From Methanoplanus sp. FWC-SCC4 (GTDB lineage: Archaea > Halobacteriota > Methanomicrobia > Methanomicrobiales > Methanomicrobiaceae): a stretch of DNA of 64,000 nucleotides. The notes under the pieces are model-generated. The model did not search any database, had not been told where the DNA came from, and was given only the letters and a program-made list of their open reading frames with translations. The translations under genes and the position numbers were made by a program. This document shows, in pieces, positions 28,078 through 37,126 of the stretch; position 1 is the stretch's first letter; each line of letters opens with the position of its first letter. The DNA lies in the NCBI RefSeq assembly GCF_032878975.1, contig NZ_CP043875.1:1108370-1172369 (forward strand), given 5' to 3'.

Positions 28078-29130
28078 ATGTCAGTTGAATTTGACAAAAA
28101 AGATCTGGCAAAATACCCTTTTTTAAAAGAAGCCCAGAACCTTGTTAGTGAACGGGCATATTCACTTGACAGCCTCTTAAACAGCAAATCAGGCGCATTG
28201 ATTGCTAAAAAAGCATCTGACAGAGTTAAAGATGCACTAAACAGCAATTTTGTTTTTGAAGAGATCAGACTTGATTTTCCGGAAGGAGAAATTCTTTCCT
28301 ATGCAATAGCAAGAATTATTGTCTCATGCATGAAGGAAAGGCAGATTACAGACAGGTTATGCCGCTACGAATCAGAAAGAGCGACTTTTTTCCTACAGAC
28401 CGAAAAGCAGGACAATAAAAAATACATCGCAGAAACTCTGGGCCTTGATCTTGATGCAGAAAAAATACCTGTAGCCAAATATGTCGAATTAACAGCGCAT
28501 CTTAGAAGTTCAAAATGGCAGCTTGTAAACCGTGATCTTGATTCAGGGTGTGTTTACATACATAAAGATGAGTCAGAAGAGCTGCTAAAAGAGAGAATTA
28601 AATCAGTTCTTCAAAGCCAGCTTCCCCTCCCTGTCACTGATGATATCTGCAAAATGCTTGAAATTTTTATTACAGGTATTTCAACAGCATATCAGGAGAA
28701 GGTTCTCGAACAATTCGGGGATATTGATGAGGGATCTTTTCCGCCATGCATGAAAGCAATAATTCAGGCAGTAACAACAGGAACAAACATCCCGCACACC
28801 GCCAGGTTCTCGCTAACTGCCTTTATGCACACAATTGGAATGGATATAAACCAGATTGTAGAGGTTTATACCCGTGCTCCGGATTTTGATGTTGAGAAGA
28901 CAATGTACCAGGTAGAACACATATCCGGAAGAGGAGGAACAGAATATACACCCCCCGAATGTGCAACCATGAAAACATACGGACTCTGTGTAAATCAGGA
29001 TCAAATCTGTAAAAATAAAAACATAAATCATCCGCTAAGCTATTACAAATTCAAAAAGAAGAAAGCAGGTTATAATAAAAAAGAAAACAGCTCCTCTAAA
29101 AAATCAGATGAAAATAAAGAAACCGGATAA
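28078..29130 (+). CDS. priL: DNA primase large subunit
   Basis: 350 residues. Four cysteines for the [4Fe-4S] cluster are in FPPCMKAII, PECATMKTYGLC and QICKNK, in the order expected for PriL. The N-terminal helical part binds the small subunit PriS. The C-terminus is a Lys/Ser-rich tail. Together with PCNA directly upstream it marks a replication locus. Confidence 0.94.
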   Translation: MSVEFDKKDLAKYPFLKEAQNLVSERAYSLDSLLNSKSGALIAKKASDRVKDALNSNFVFEEIRLDFPEGEILSYAIARIIVSCMKERQITDRLCRYESERATFFLQTEKQDNKKYIAETLGLDLDAEKIPVAKYVELTAHLRSSKWQLVNRDLDSGCVYIHKDESEELLKERIKSVLQSQLPLPVTDDICKMLEIFITGISTAYQEKVLEQFGDIDEGSFPPCMKAIIQAVTTGTNIPHTARFSLTAFMHTIGMDINQIVEVYTRAPDFDVEKTMYQVEHISGRGGTEYTPPECATMKTYGLCVNQDQICKNKNINHPLSYYKFKKKKAGYNKKENSSSKKSDENKETG

Positions 29131-29209
29131 ATAAATTCCGGCAACCTGTTTTTTGCAAATATAATTTATTAAAATAGTGATTTTCCAAAATATATTAAAG
29201 AAATTGTAT

Positions 29210-29407
29210 TTATTTGTAATTTTTGCTTATGTAGTGCCCTCCGCCGCTCATAAATATAATAAACAAAACTATTGCGACCAGAGTGGCATAGCCTGCAGGC
29301 ATTAATGCAGGAAGTGCAAAAAGCGCCGCAATCAAAACAATAAGGCTCACTAATGCAGTTGAACAGTCAAGAACCACAGAATTCATATTATTATTTTTAC
29401 ATTTCAT
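29210..29407 (-). CDS. Small two-helix membrane protein
   Basis: 65 residues (or 58 from the second Met) with two hydrophobic helices, ALVSLIVLIAALFALPALM and ATLVAIVLFIIFMSGGG, and a short tail. Not recognised. A TTTTTAAAA element about 40 bp upstream on the minus strand could be its promoter. It stands opposite to the flanking genes. Real but of unknown role is the most likely status. Confidence 0.55.
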   Translation of the reverse strand: MKCKNNNMNSVVLDCSTALVSLIVLIAALFALPALMPAGYATLVAIVLFIIFMSGGGHYISKNYK

Positions 29408-29512
29408 ATGGTATAGCAGTTATCTATTCTAAACCCTGATTTTTAAAAAAACCCTTATTATAGATCCCTATAATGAAGAATAAAATAAATTATTCTCCAC
29501 CAAATAAACAAT

Positions 29513-30064
29513 ATGGATTCTGAAAACAGGGAGGAAGTTATCAAAAAACTCTCTCTGGCTTTACAAAAAATATCTCAGCAGATGCCTGTCTCCTTCATAC
29601 CGGAAGTGGGTATGAATATAGTCTTTGCATTGCCTGATGCCAAAACAAACATGGATGTGGCAGGTGTGGAGGGCAGGATTGTAAAAAAAGGTGACAGGGT
29701 ATTTCCGGTAGGAGATATTAAATTCGGTGCAAGCGATCATATTGCGAGGATTGTCCTTACAGCAATGAAATTTGATCCCGAGGTGAGAAGCGCTGCAAAT
29801 ATAAGATTTTCAGAAGAGGCCGTATCAAAGCTTGAAGAACTTTTATTTGAAGTCAGATCATTTGACAGGGAAAAAGAGCCGGCGGGCGTCAGTACGATGG
29901 ACTGGGGAGTTGCTTTCTGCTGTAAATTGGATGACGTTCCCGACATCATATTTGATCGCGGGGCTATGGGCAAAGAACCTATGATAAGATTTTTAGCTGA
30001 TGATCCTCAAACAATAGCCAATAATATTATTATGCTATTCGAACGCATAAATAATAAAAACTAA
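29513..30064 (+). CDS. Stand-alone ThiN-domain protein
   Basis: 183 residues that align throughout with the ThiN domain: FIPEVGMNIVFALPDAKT, VEGRIVKKGDRVFPVGDIKF, GASDHIARIVLTAMKFDPEV and IFDRGAMGKEPMIRFLADDP. ThiN joins the pyrimidine and thiazole halves to give thiamine phosphate, usually as the C-terminal part of ThiDN. In ThiR regulators it serves as a ligand-binding domain behind an HTH. Here there is neither ThiD nor HTH. Whether it is an enzyme or a ligand sensor cannot be told by eye. The next gene, rps17e, starts 13 bp later, so they are probably co-transcribed. Confidence 0.82.
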   Translation: MDSENREEVIKKLSLALQKISQQMPVSFIPEVGMNIVFALPDAKTNMDVAGVEGRIVKKGDRVFPVGDIKFGASDHIARIVLTAMKFDPEVRSAANIRFSEEAVSKLEELLFEVRSFDREKEPAGVSTMDWGVAFCCKLDDVPDIIFDRGAMGKEPMIRFLADDPQTIANNIIMLFERINNKN

Positions 30065-30077
30065 AGGGATAGTAAAA

Positions 30078-30269
30078 ATGGCAATTAAACCAACATACAT
30101 AAAGGCACTTAGCCAGGAACTGCTTGCAAAGCATGGGAACAGATTTTCAAACGATTTCGACGCAAACAAGATTGCTGTCGAGGAAGTAGCTGTCATCAAC
30201 TCAAAGAGTGTACGCAACAGAGTTGCCGGCGCAATTACAAGAAAGGTAAATAGAAGAAAAGTCATATAA
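30078..30269 (+). CDS. rps17e: 30S ribosomal protein S17e
   Basis: 63 residues, beginning MAIKPTYIKALSQELLAKHG and containing the basic VRNRVAGAITRKVNRRK tail. This archaeal/eukaryotic-type small-subunit protein is commonly found near dapA in Methanomicrobiales. A GGGATAG-type ribosome-binding site precedes the ATG. dapA begins 6 bp after the stop. Confidence 0.95.
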   Translation: MAIKPTYIKALSQELLAKHGNRFSNDFDANKIAVEEVAVINSKSVRNRVAGAITRKVNRRKVI

Positions 30270-30275
30270 ATCCTC

Positions 30276-31151
30276 ATGTTTGAGGGTGTATATCCAGCAT
30301 TAATCACTCCTTTTAAGGATAATTTTCAAAAGGATCTTGACCTTGATGGTCTGGCATCCAATATTGATTTTCTAATTTCAGAAGGTGTTCACGGGGTAGT
30401 CCCATGTGGTTCTACCGGTGAATCAGCCACTTTGACTTTTGAAGAGCACGAAGAGGTCATAGGTAAGACCATAGATGTTGTAAACGGCAAGATTCCGGTT
30501 TTGGCAGGAACGGGTTCCAACAACACTGCCGAAGCAGTTCGTTTTACAAAAGCCGCCAAAGACCTTGGTGCAGACGGAGTTCTTGTTTTAAGCCCTTATT
30601 ACAATAAACCAAACCGTTCAGGGCTTGTAAAACATTACAATATGCTGGCAGACCTTGACATTCCGGTCATCATTTACAATGTTCCGGGAAGGACAGGCCA
30701 GAATCTTTTGCCCGACCTGATTATTGAACTTGCAGAACACCCTAATATTTTCGGCATCAAAGAAGCAAGCGGAGATATTGTTCAGATGTCAAGAATCATC
30801 GAAGGAACACTTGATATGGACTTCAAACTTATGTCCGGCGACGATGCTATGACATACCCTGTTCTTGCCCTTGGAGGAAGCGGTGTCATCAGTGTTACCG
30901 CAAATATCGAACCGGCAAGAATGGTTTCGATGTATGATAAATTCGTATCAGGGGATCTTGAAGGTGCAAGGAAAATCCACTATGAACTCTCAAATATATT
31001 CAGAACGATGTTCATAGAAACAAATCCGATACCTGTCAAAAAGGCATCAGGGCTGCGCGGACATGCCGCGGGACCTGTGAGACTGCCTCTTGATGAACTG
31101 GATGAGATAAAAACAAAACAGCTGCATGAGGTTTTGAAAACATATGATTAA
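30276..31151 (+). CDS. dapA: 4-hydroxy-tetrahydrodipicolinate synthase
   Basis: 291 residues, class I aldolase fold. VPCGSTGESATLTFEEH binds pyruvate, YNVPGRTGQNL carries the catalytic Tyr and IFGIKEASGD the Schiff-base Lys. It condenses pyruvate with aspartate semialdehyde in lysine/diaminopimelate synthesis. It overlaps dapB by 8 bp. asd, which makes its substrate, lies about 1 kb downstream. Confidence 0.97.
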   Translation: MFEGVYPALITPFKDNFQKDLDLDGLASNIDFLISEGVHGVVPCGSTGESATLTFEEHEEVIGKTIDVVNGKIPVLAGTGSNNTAEAVRFTKAAKDLGADGVLVLSPYYNKPNRSGLVKHYNMLADLDIPVIIYNVPGRTGQNLLPDLIIELAEHPNIFGIKEASGDIVQMSRIIEGTLDMDFKLMSGDDAMTYPVLALGGSGVISVTANIEPARMVSMYDKFVSGDLEGARKIHYELSNIFRTMFIETNPIPVKKASGLRGHAAGPVRLPLDELDEIKTKQLHEVLKTYD

Positions 31152-31911
31152 AGTTGTAATGTGCGGCGCACTTGGCCGCATGGGGACAAAAATAGGGGGC
31201 CTTGTCGTCGATTCGCCGGACCTTGAACTGGTCGGCGGCGTAGACATAAAATCCGGATCATTTTACGGCGTGGAAGTAGTTGAATCATCAAATATTGACA
31301 ACTTCTTAAAAGAGAAAAAACCGGATGTCTTAATTGACTTCACAGTAGCCTCCGCCGCCGTTGAAAACATCAAGGCAGCATCCAGAAACGGCGTTGCTGT
31401 AATTGTCGGCACAACAGGCTTTTCAGAGGCACAGGCTGAAGAAATCAGCAATGCAATTGAAGGAAAAATTCCGGCAGTTATATCAAGCAATTTCAGTCTT
31501 GGCGTAAACATCTTCTGGAAACTGGTAAGAGAAGCCGCAAAACAGCTTAAAGACTATGACATTGAAGTGATAGAAGCACACCACCATTTCAAAAAAGATG
31601 CACCCAGCGGCACTGCCAGGACAATCATTGACATAATCAAAGAAGAAGTCGGTGAACGTGATGAAATGTACGGCAGGAAAGGCATGGTCGGTGAGCGCGG
31701 GAATGAAATCGGTGTTCATGTGATCAGAGGAGGCGACATTATCGGAGATCACACTGTTCTTTTCGCCGGAAACGATGAAGTAATTGAACTTACCCACCGC
31801 GCATATGACAGAACAGTGTTTGCACATGGCGTAATCAGATCAGCTTCATGGATTTACAACAAACAGCCAGGCGTATATTCCATGGAAGACGTGATGGGAT
31901 TCAAAGAATAA
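31144..31911 (+). CDS. dapB: 4-hydroxy-tetrahydrodipicolinate reductase
   Basis: 255 residues. The nucleotide-binding loop is CGALGRMGTKIGG, GTTGF is the nicotinamide-side element, and EAHHHFKKDAPSGTA carries the catalytic His and Lys. It reduces the DapA product with NAD(P)H. Translationally coupled to dapA by an 8-bp overlap. Confidence 0.97.
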   Translation: MIKVVMCGALGRMGTKIGGLVVDSPDLELVGGVDIKSGSFYGVEVVESSNIDNFLKEKKPDVLIDFTVASAAVENIKAASRNGVAVIVGTTGFSEAQAEEISNAIEGKIPAVISSNFSLGVNIFWKLVREAAKQLKDYDIEVIEAHHHFKKDAPSGTARTIIDIIKEEVGERDEMYGRKGMVGERGNEIGVHVIRGGDIIGDHTVLFAGNDEVIELTHRAYDRTVFAHGVIRSASWIYNKQPGVYSMEDVMGFKE

Positions 31912-31924
31912 AGCCCAAATCAGA

Positions 31925-31940
31925 CTTTTTTTATTTTTTT
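31925..31940 (+). terminator. T-rich terminator after dapB
   Basis: CTTTTTTTATTTTTTTC begins 14 bp after the dapB stop. Oligo-T tracts without a hairpin are sufficient for archaeal RNA polymerase termination. Confidence 0.5.
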
Positions 31941-32010
31941 CAACTTAGTGAAGCAATCGAAATCTATTTCAGTTATACTGATAACTTAAAACGAGAGGTT
32001 TAGATTTACT

Positions 32011-32184
32011 ATGGTAGCAGTAGTTGACGCAGAAAAATGTACTGGATGTGAAACCTGCGTAGATGTCTGTCCATCTGAGGCAATTTCGATGGATGACGGC
32101 ATTGCAGTGGTCGATTCAGACATGTGTGTGGACTGTGAGGCCTGTGTGGACGAGTGTCCTGCAGAAGCAATCCACATGGAATAA
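32011..32184 (+). CDS. 2[4Fe-4S] ferredoxin
   Basis: 57 residues, encoded from the ATG after GAGAGG. Two CxxCxxCxxxCP motifs are complete: CTGCETCVDVCP and CVDCEACVDECP. Both clusters are therefore low-potential [4Fe-4S] type. A typical small electron carrier of methanogens, acting in the cytoplasm with hydrogenases or oxidoreductases. It is flanked by terminators and is probably a single-gene transcript. Confidence 0.95.
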   Translation: MVAVVDAEKCTGCETCVDVCPSEAISMDDGIAVVDSDMCVDCEACVDECPAEAIHME

Positions 32185-32210
32185 AAGGGTATTAAAAAAA
32201 AACCCTTTTA
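32182..32210 (+). terminator. Hairpin terminator after ferredoxin gene
   Basis: TAAAAGGGT-N11-ACCCTTTTA, a perfect 9-bp stem that starts in the stop codon, with an A-rich loop. Confidence 0.7.
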
Positions 32211-32240
32211 TACATAAATAACCGTATTCTCTTCTAATCC

Positions 32241-33257
32241 ATGATCAATGTAGGAGTTCTAGGTGCAACTGGCGCCGTTGGGCAGCGTTTTGTACAACTT
32301 TTGGCTGAACATCCCTGGTTTAACCTGGAAACACTCACCGCTTCAGAGCGCAGTGCAGGAAAAACATATCGCGATGCTGTAAACTGGCGTCTTGATAAAC
32401 CATTTCCTGAAAGTACAGGTGATATCACTGTCAGCCATACAGATGTGGCAAGTTTGAAAGGACTGGATCTCGTATTTTCAGCATTACCCGCCAATCTAGC
32501 CACTAAACTTGAATCAGATATTGCAGATGCAGGGATTGCCGTATGCAGCAATGCTTCATCGCACAGGATGGACAAAAACGTACCTCTTGTAATTCCTGAA
32601 GTAAACCAGGAACACCTTGGTCTGATTGATGTCCAGCGTGACTCAGGGAGAGACGGCTTTATTGTCACAAATCCCAATTGTTCAACAATTGTTATGGCAA
32701 TGGCCCTTAATCCAATCAGATCACGCGGTCTTTCAGACATAAGGGTTGCTACAATGCAGGCAATGTCGGGGGCAGGTTTTGACGGGGTTGCGGCAATGGC
32801 AATATACGACAATGTTATTCCTTACATTGGCTCGGAAGAAGAAAAAATGGAGAATGAAACCCTGAAAATAATGGGTCAGTTTGATGGCGCAGAGATTTTG
32901 CCTGCAGAGTTTTCTGTAAGTGCAAGCTGCCATCGTGTTCCCGTTATTGATGGACATACTATGGCCATATGGGCATCAGTAAATGCATCTCCTGAGGAAT
33001 TGAAAGCTGACTACAGAAACTACAGTGCACCTTTTAGCGGCCTTCCAACACAACCTGAGAAATCGGTCCAGTTGCTTGAAGAGAGCGATCGCCCTCAGCC
33101 GAGGCTTGACAGAAACCGTGGTGATGGCATGACAGTCTCTGTCGGGAGAATTCGTGAAGGCATACGCTTTATAGCTATGGGACACAATACCATACGTGGT
33201 GCTGCAGGAGCTTCAATCCTAAATGCAGAACTCATTGTCAGTAAAAAGTATATTTAA
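32241..33257 (+). CDS. asd: Aspartate-semialdehyde dehydrogenase
   Basis: 338 residues of the archaeal/fungal Asd type. [17 protein letters not shown] binds [14 protein letters not shown] contains the catalytic Cys, and [12 protein letters not shown] carries the catalytic His. It makes aspartate semialdehyde, the branch point to lysine (DapA/DapB here), threonine and methionine. A TATA-like TTTTATACATA lies about 30 bp upstream. Confidence 0.96.
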   Translation: MINVGVLGATGAVGQRFVQLLAEHPWFNLETLTASERSAGKTYRDAVNWRLDKPFPESTGDITVSHTDVASLKGLDLVFSALPANLATKLESDIADAGIAVCSNASSHRMDKNVPLVIPEVNQEHLGLIDVQRDSGRDGFIVTNPNCSTIVMAMALNPIRSRGLSDIRVATMQAMSGAGFDGVAAMAIYDNVIPYIGSEEEKMENETLKIMGQFDGAEILPAEFSVSASCHRVPVIDGHTMAIWASVNASPEELKADYRNYSAPFSGLPTQPEKSVQLLEESDRPQPRLDRNRGDGMTVSVGRIREGIRFIAMGHNTIRGAAGASILNAELIVSKKYI

Positions 33258-33274
33258 ATGGAGGGGTAGACAAA

Positions 33275-33544
33275 ATGTCAGATAATACAGTATTCGTCGG
33301 TAACAAACCGGTAATGAATTATGTTCTAGCAGTTGTTACACAATTTAATCAGGGGGCGGAAGAGGTTTCCGTAAAAGCCCGGGGTAAAGCGATTTCACGC
33401 GCTGTCGATACAACTGAGATTGCCATGAATCGCTTTTTGGAAAATGTCACCAAATCAGAGATCATTACATCGACTGAAATTGTTGACACAGAAAGCGGCA
33501 AGACAAACGTATCAAGTATTGAAATCACTTTGTCTAAAATCTAG
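33275..33544 (+). CDS. albA: DNA/RNA-binding protein Alba
   Basis: 89 residues. [19 protein letters not shown] contains the lysine acetylated in Sulfolobus Alba, and [20 protein letters not shown] is the conserved core. Alba dimers coat chromosomal DNA and bind RNA. It begins 17 bp after asd with GGAGGGG as ribosome-binding site. Confidence 0.95.
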   Translation: MSDNTVFVGNKPVMNYVLAVVTQFNQGAEEVSVKARGKAISRAVDTTEIAMNRFLENVTKSEIITSTEIVDTESGKTNVSSIEITLSKI

Positions 33545-33602
33545 ACAAATTTCTTTTTTTGATCAGAAACAATTTATCAGTTAAACAGCAATAAATAAAC
33601 TT

Positions 33603-34064
33603 ATGAGAAAAGTATCCTTTCTTGTCCTTCTGATGCTGGTTATTTCATTATCAGCTCCGGCTATGGCAGGTGAACCGGGAAGGTACAGCTATGTAACAAT
33701 TGAGTCAGTCAATATTACAGTATTGGATTTCAATAAAGCCGGTTTTGAGGTCGATTATTCAGTCGATGAAAATGTTCAGTTTCTGGTTTTGCTTTTGGGA
33801 AAAGGAGATCTTAAAGATAAATTATCAGAGATTTTTGGTTATGATGATTACACATTTGATAATGTGGACATGGACCATGCATCATTTAAGGTAAATATCA
33901 GATCATATAACAACGGCGACGGAACATACTGGTTCCCGGAACAAAAATTCAAAATTGAAATTCCAAATATTACAATACAGGCACAGGACAATTACAAAAT
34001 ATTCCCACAGGTGAAGGATTTTCCAGGGATTGGATATTATGTTAATCCACAGGACGAAAAATAA
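33603..34064 (+). CDS. Secreted protein of unknown function
   Basis: 153 residues with a clear signal peptide (MRKVSFLVLLMLVISLSAPA, cleavage after AMA). The mature part is about 130 residues, rich in beta-strand patterns and acidic/aromatic residues, without cysteines. No family recognised. It follows albA by 58 bp with a T-run between, so it probably has its own promoter. Confidence 0.65.
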   Translation: MRKVSFLVLLMLVISLSAPAMAGEPGRYSYVTIESVNITVLDFNKAGFEVDYSVDENVQFLVLLLGKGDLKDKLSEIFGYDDYTFDNVDMDHASFKVNIRSYNNGDGTYWFPEQKFKIEIPNITIQAQDNYKIFPQVKDFPGIGYYVNPQDEK

Positions 34065-34082
34065 AATAAAGCAATAATATAA

Positions 34083-34097
34083 TTTTTTTTCTTTTTT
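34083..34097 (+). terminator. T-rich terminator
   Basis: T8-C-T6 tract 18 bp after the secreted-protein stop; a plausible archaeal oligo-T terminator. Confidence 0.45.
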
Positions 34098-34227
34098 GGA
34101 TTTTTAAAAAATATAAACTTAAAATCAGTAATTTCACCAGAATAAGTATCTTCACTTTTTGAAATTAATTGAAATTAGATTAACAGCATTTCTGGTTAAA
34201 TCCATAATAAAAGACCTAAAAAACGAG

Positions 34228-34300
34228 TGCTGATATGGGGATTTGAACCCCAGTCGCCGGCGTGAAAGGCCGGCATGATTGGCCCCTACACTATATCAGC
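34228..34300 (-). tRNA. tRNA-Glu (anticodon TTC)
   Basis: 73 nt. The acceptor arms GCTGATA / TATCAGC pair perfectly with discriminator A. The anticodon arm is CCGGC-CTTTCAC-GCCGG, giving TTC. The T-arm is TGGGG-TTCAAAT-CCCCA. CCA is not encoded and no intron is present. A TATA-like AATATATACA lies about 20 bp upstream on the minus strand. Confidence 0.95.
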
Positions 34301-34542
34301 AATTTATTGTGCCTGTATATATTGGATCTTTGATTTCTTAAAAACTATTATTTGTGTTTATGATATTTTTACAGAAAATTTTTTTATAATTTTTTTAATT
34401 CAGCATTTTTTTACCAGATTTTGAGAATTTGGGATTTTATGAAATGATGTCGTGATTTAAATTAAACAAATATGATTGATGCAAAAAACGGACTGCTTTT
34501 TCTTGTTATTAACACGAGAGGGCTTAAATTTCATCGTACGAT

Positions 34543-35163
34543 TCATGTATCCTGTGTTAGTCCCGGGGAAACCACTTTCTTTTCAAGGTATGTCAGTGAG
34601 AACTCCAAAAACAATGCAATAATGATTGCAGGAATTACCGCTGACATCATTTTTGAAATATTCATATTTGCAAGCCCTTCAAATATTATTGATCCAAGTC
34701 CTCCGCTGCCGATAATCGCAGTGAGTATTGCAATACTGTTTGCAAGTATGGCTGCAAACTTGACTCCGGAGAATATTGCCGGATAAGCATATGGAAATCT
34801 GATATACTTTATAATCTGCCAGTCTGTAAGCCCGCTTCCCATTCCGGAATCAATAAGAGAATAATCAATATCAGAAAGACCTATCCATGTATTTTTGACA
34901 ATCGGAAGCAATGCCCTGAGCATAATTGCAATAATTGCAGGCCAGAATCCGATTCCGATAAGAGGTACAACGATTGCCACAATGGCAAATGTGGGTACTG
35001 CCTGTGCAAGATTTGCAAAAGTCATTATTGTCTTTGCAAATATCTTGCTGTATAATGAAATAACCGCGAGAAATATTCCAAGAACAACACTGATTAATAA
35101 TGCAGTATACACAAGCAAAATCTGTTGAACTGCCGCCCCCCAAATAGTCATCAGGACTGCCAT
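34543..35163 (-). CDS. Osmoprotectant ABC transporter permease 2
   Basis: 206 residues, about five to six membrane helices. The BPD-permease loop ALLPIVKNTWIGLSDIDYSLIDSG matches the OpuC/ProW-type permeases for glycine betaine, choline or carnitine. GGAGGT precedes the ATG by seven bases. It overlaps the other permease gene by 13 bp and ends the four-gene uptake operon. Confidence 0.9.
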   Translation of the reverse strand: MAVLMTIWGAAVQQILLVYTALLISVVLGIFLAVISLYSKIFAKTIMTFANLAQAVPTFAIVAIVVPLIGIGFWPAIIAIMLRALLPIVKNTWIGLSDIDYSLIDSGMGSGLTDWQIIKYIRFPYAYPAIFSGVKFAAILANSIAILTAIIGSGGLGSIIFEGLANMNISKMMSAVIPAIIIALFLEFSLTYLEKKVVSPGLTQDT

Positions 35164-35795
35164 GTTCCATACCTCCGGGTGAGATATTTTTCAATAAATC
35201 CTGCAAAACCATCAAGAATGACAGCCAGAATGCCAACCCATATCCCTGCAACATATATTATATCCGGCCTTATCAGGTTGATTCCGGTCTGAAGAGGTGC
35301 ACCAAGACCCCCCGCACCAAATATTCCCCCGAGAGTTACTATACCCATTGTAAAGACAATTGCAATCCTTATTCCCCCGGCTATCATAGGCATGGCAAGA
35401 GGCAGCCTGATTTTATAGAGAATCTCATTATCCTTAAAACCGATTGCCCGTGCTATCTCCAGAAAAGCTGAATCAACATGTTTAAGTCCGGTGTACACAT
35501 TTCGTGAAACCGGCAGAACTGAATAAATAACACATGCGATAATGGTGGGGATTTCACCAATCCCGACAAGAGGAAGCAGGAGAATTAAAAGTGCAATATC
35601 AGGGAAAGTTTCCAGAATATTAAGAAAATTCAGGGTTGAAAATGCAAATCTCTCATTTTTGAACAAAAACATTCCCAGCAGTATCCCGATTAATATTGCA
35701 AAAAAGATGGCTGTAAAAAACATTGAGAGGTGTTCAAGGGTTCTTTCTGTCAGGCTGTAGCTGTTCCATATCTCTATGATATCTCCAAAAACCAT
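35151..35795 (-). CDS. Osmoprotectant ABC transporter permease 1
   Basis: About 214 residues from the ATG at 35795, with GAGAGG nine bases upstream; a TTG three codons earlier is the less likely start. The EAA-type loop is VLPVSRNVYTGLKHVDSAFLE. It pairs with the second permease to form the membrane channel of an OpuC-like importer. It lies 18 bp after the ATPase gene. Confidence 0.9.
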   Translation of the reverse strand: MVFGDIIEIWNSYSLTERTLEHLSMFFTAIFFAILIGILLGMFLFKNERFAFSTLNFLNILETFPDIALLILLLPLVGIGEIPTIIACVIYSVLPVSRNVYTGLKHVDSAFLEIARAIGFKDNEILYKIRLPLAMPMIAGGIRIAIVFTMGIVTLGGIFGAGGLGAPLQTGINLIRPDIIYVAGIWVGILAVILDGFAGFIEKYLTRRYGTWQS

Positions 35796-35813
35796 AAAAC
35801 ACAACCTCTCACA

Positions 35814-36947
35814 TTATATCAGCCGCATCATAATCTCATCCGGTATTAAAAACCCAAAAACAGTCCCCTTATCCATAGAAAGCCCAAACGGGGCTTTTAT
35901 TTTTTTAATTTCTCTTAGTGCAGCCATAGCATCGTCTTCCGGGGAGAAAACCGGTAAATCTGTTAATTGATCGGCAAGAGTCGTATCAGTTTTTTTTAAC
36001 GGATAGAGCTCCCTTCTCATTACAATACCCCGATAATCCCCGTTTTCCATGACAATTGCTATATGAATATCATCTTTTATCATATTGTCAAGTGCAGTTT
36101 CACAATTTTGAGAGGATTCATAGTAATATTTCCTTAAAACCGGAGAAACCAGATCTTTTACCTTCATGCTTTCAATATGCCTGAATTTTTTGTCAGCCTC
36201 CACAAGGCCCGATACAATACTGTTTTTTGGATTGAAAATAAGCTCTTCAGGAGTCCCGGTCTGGATTAATTTAGAGTCATGCATTATTCCAATCCGGTCT
36301 CCAAGTTTGAAGGCTTCGTTTATGTCATGTGTTACTAAAATAATTGTTCTCCCTATATTTTTTTTAATTTCAAGAAATTCATCCTGCAGCTGTTTTCGAA
36401 GTATAGGATCAAGTGCCCCGAAGGGTTCATCCATGAGTAGCAGGGGCGGGTCCATTACCAGAGCCCTTGCAAGACCTATTCTCTGCTGTTGTCCGCCTGA
36501 GAGTTCTTTTGGATAGCGGTTAATAAAATAGTCCGGCGGAAGATCCACAAGTTCAAGAAGCTCTTCTACTTTTTTGGTTATTTCACCCGATTTCCATTTT
36601 TCAATTTTGGGCAAAAGACCAATGTTGTCTTTTACAGTCATGTGGGGGAAAAGGCCAATCTGCTGGATAACGTATCCAATATTTCTTCTAAGTTCAACTT
36701 CGTTTAAGTCTGCTATGTTGAGTCCGTTTATCTCTATATGCCCGGAGTCCGGAACAATAAGGCGGTTAATCATTTTGAGAGCTGTTGTTTTCCCTGCACC
36801 TGACCCTCCGATTAATATTAGAAGTTCTCCGCCCCTGATATCCAGATTTAAATCATCAACTGCAAAATTATCTCCGTATTTTTTTGACAGATTACTTATT
36901 TTGATCTCTTCAATTCTGTCAAAGAGACGTTTTGATCTCACATGCAC
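35814..36947 (-). CDS. Osmoprotectant ABC transporter ATPase with CBS domains
   Basis: 377 residues. Walker A is GGSGAGKT, the signature LSGGQQQRIGLARAL and Walker B LLLMDEPFGALDP. After residue 250 come CBS-type repeats (MKVKDLVSPVL, then DIHIAIVMENGDYRGIVMRR), as in OpuA/OpuC ATPases that sense ionic strength. The start is uncertain: GTG at 36947 or at 36941, both beside an AGAGGTG sequence. Confidence 0.92.
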   Translation of the reverse strand: MHVRSKRLFDRIEEIKISNLSKKYGDNFAVDDLNLDIRGGELLILIGGSGAGKTTALKMINRLIVPDSGHIEINGLNIADLNEVELRRNIGYVIQQIGLFPHMTVKDNIGLLPKIEKWKSGEITKKVEELLELVDLPPDYFINRYPKELSGGQQQRIGLARALVMDPPLLLMDEPFGALDPILRKQLQDEFLEIKKNIGRTIILVTHDINEAFKLGDRIGIMHDSKLIQTGTPEELIFNPKNSIVSGLVEADKKFRHIESMKVKDLVSPVLRKYYYESSQNCETALDNMIKDDIHIAIVMENGDYRGIVMRRELYPLKKTDTTLADQLTDLPVFSPEDDAMAALREIKKIKAPFGLSMDKGTVFGFLIPDEIMMRLI

Positions 36948-37126
36948 CTCTTATTTGAAAAAGGGTTTTTTTCATTAATTAAAATTTGCCAGAATATATG
37001 CAATTATAATTTATAATATAATCAAACATCTCATTTATTTGGAGAATTATTTTTCAAAAAAATGTGCATGACAATAATATTTCAGTCACTGTCTGATTAA
37101 AATGTAACTTTCATTTTCAAAAAATT

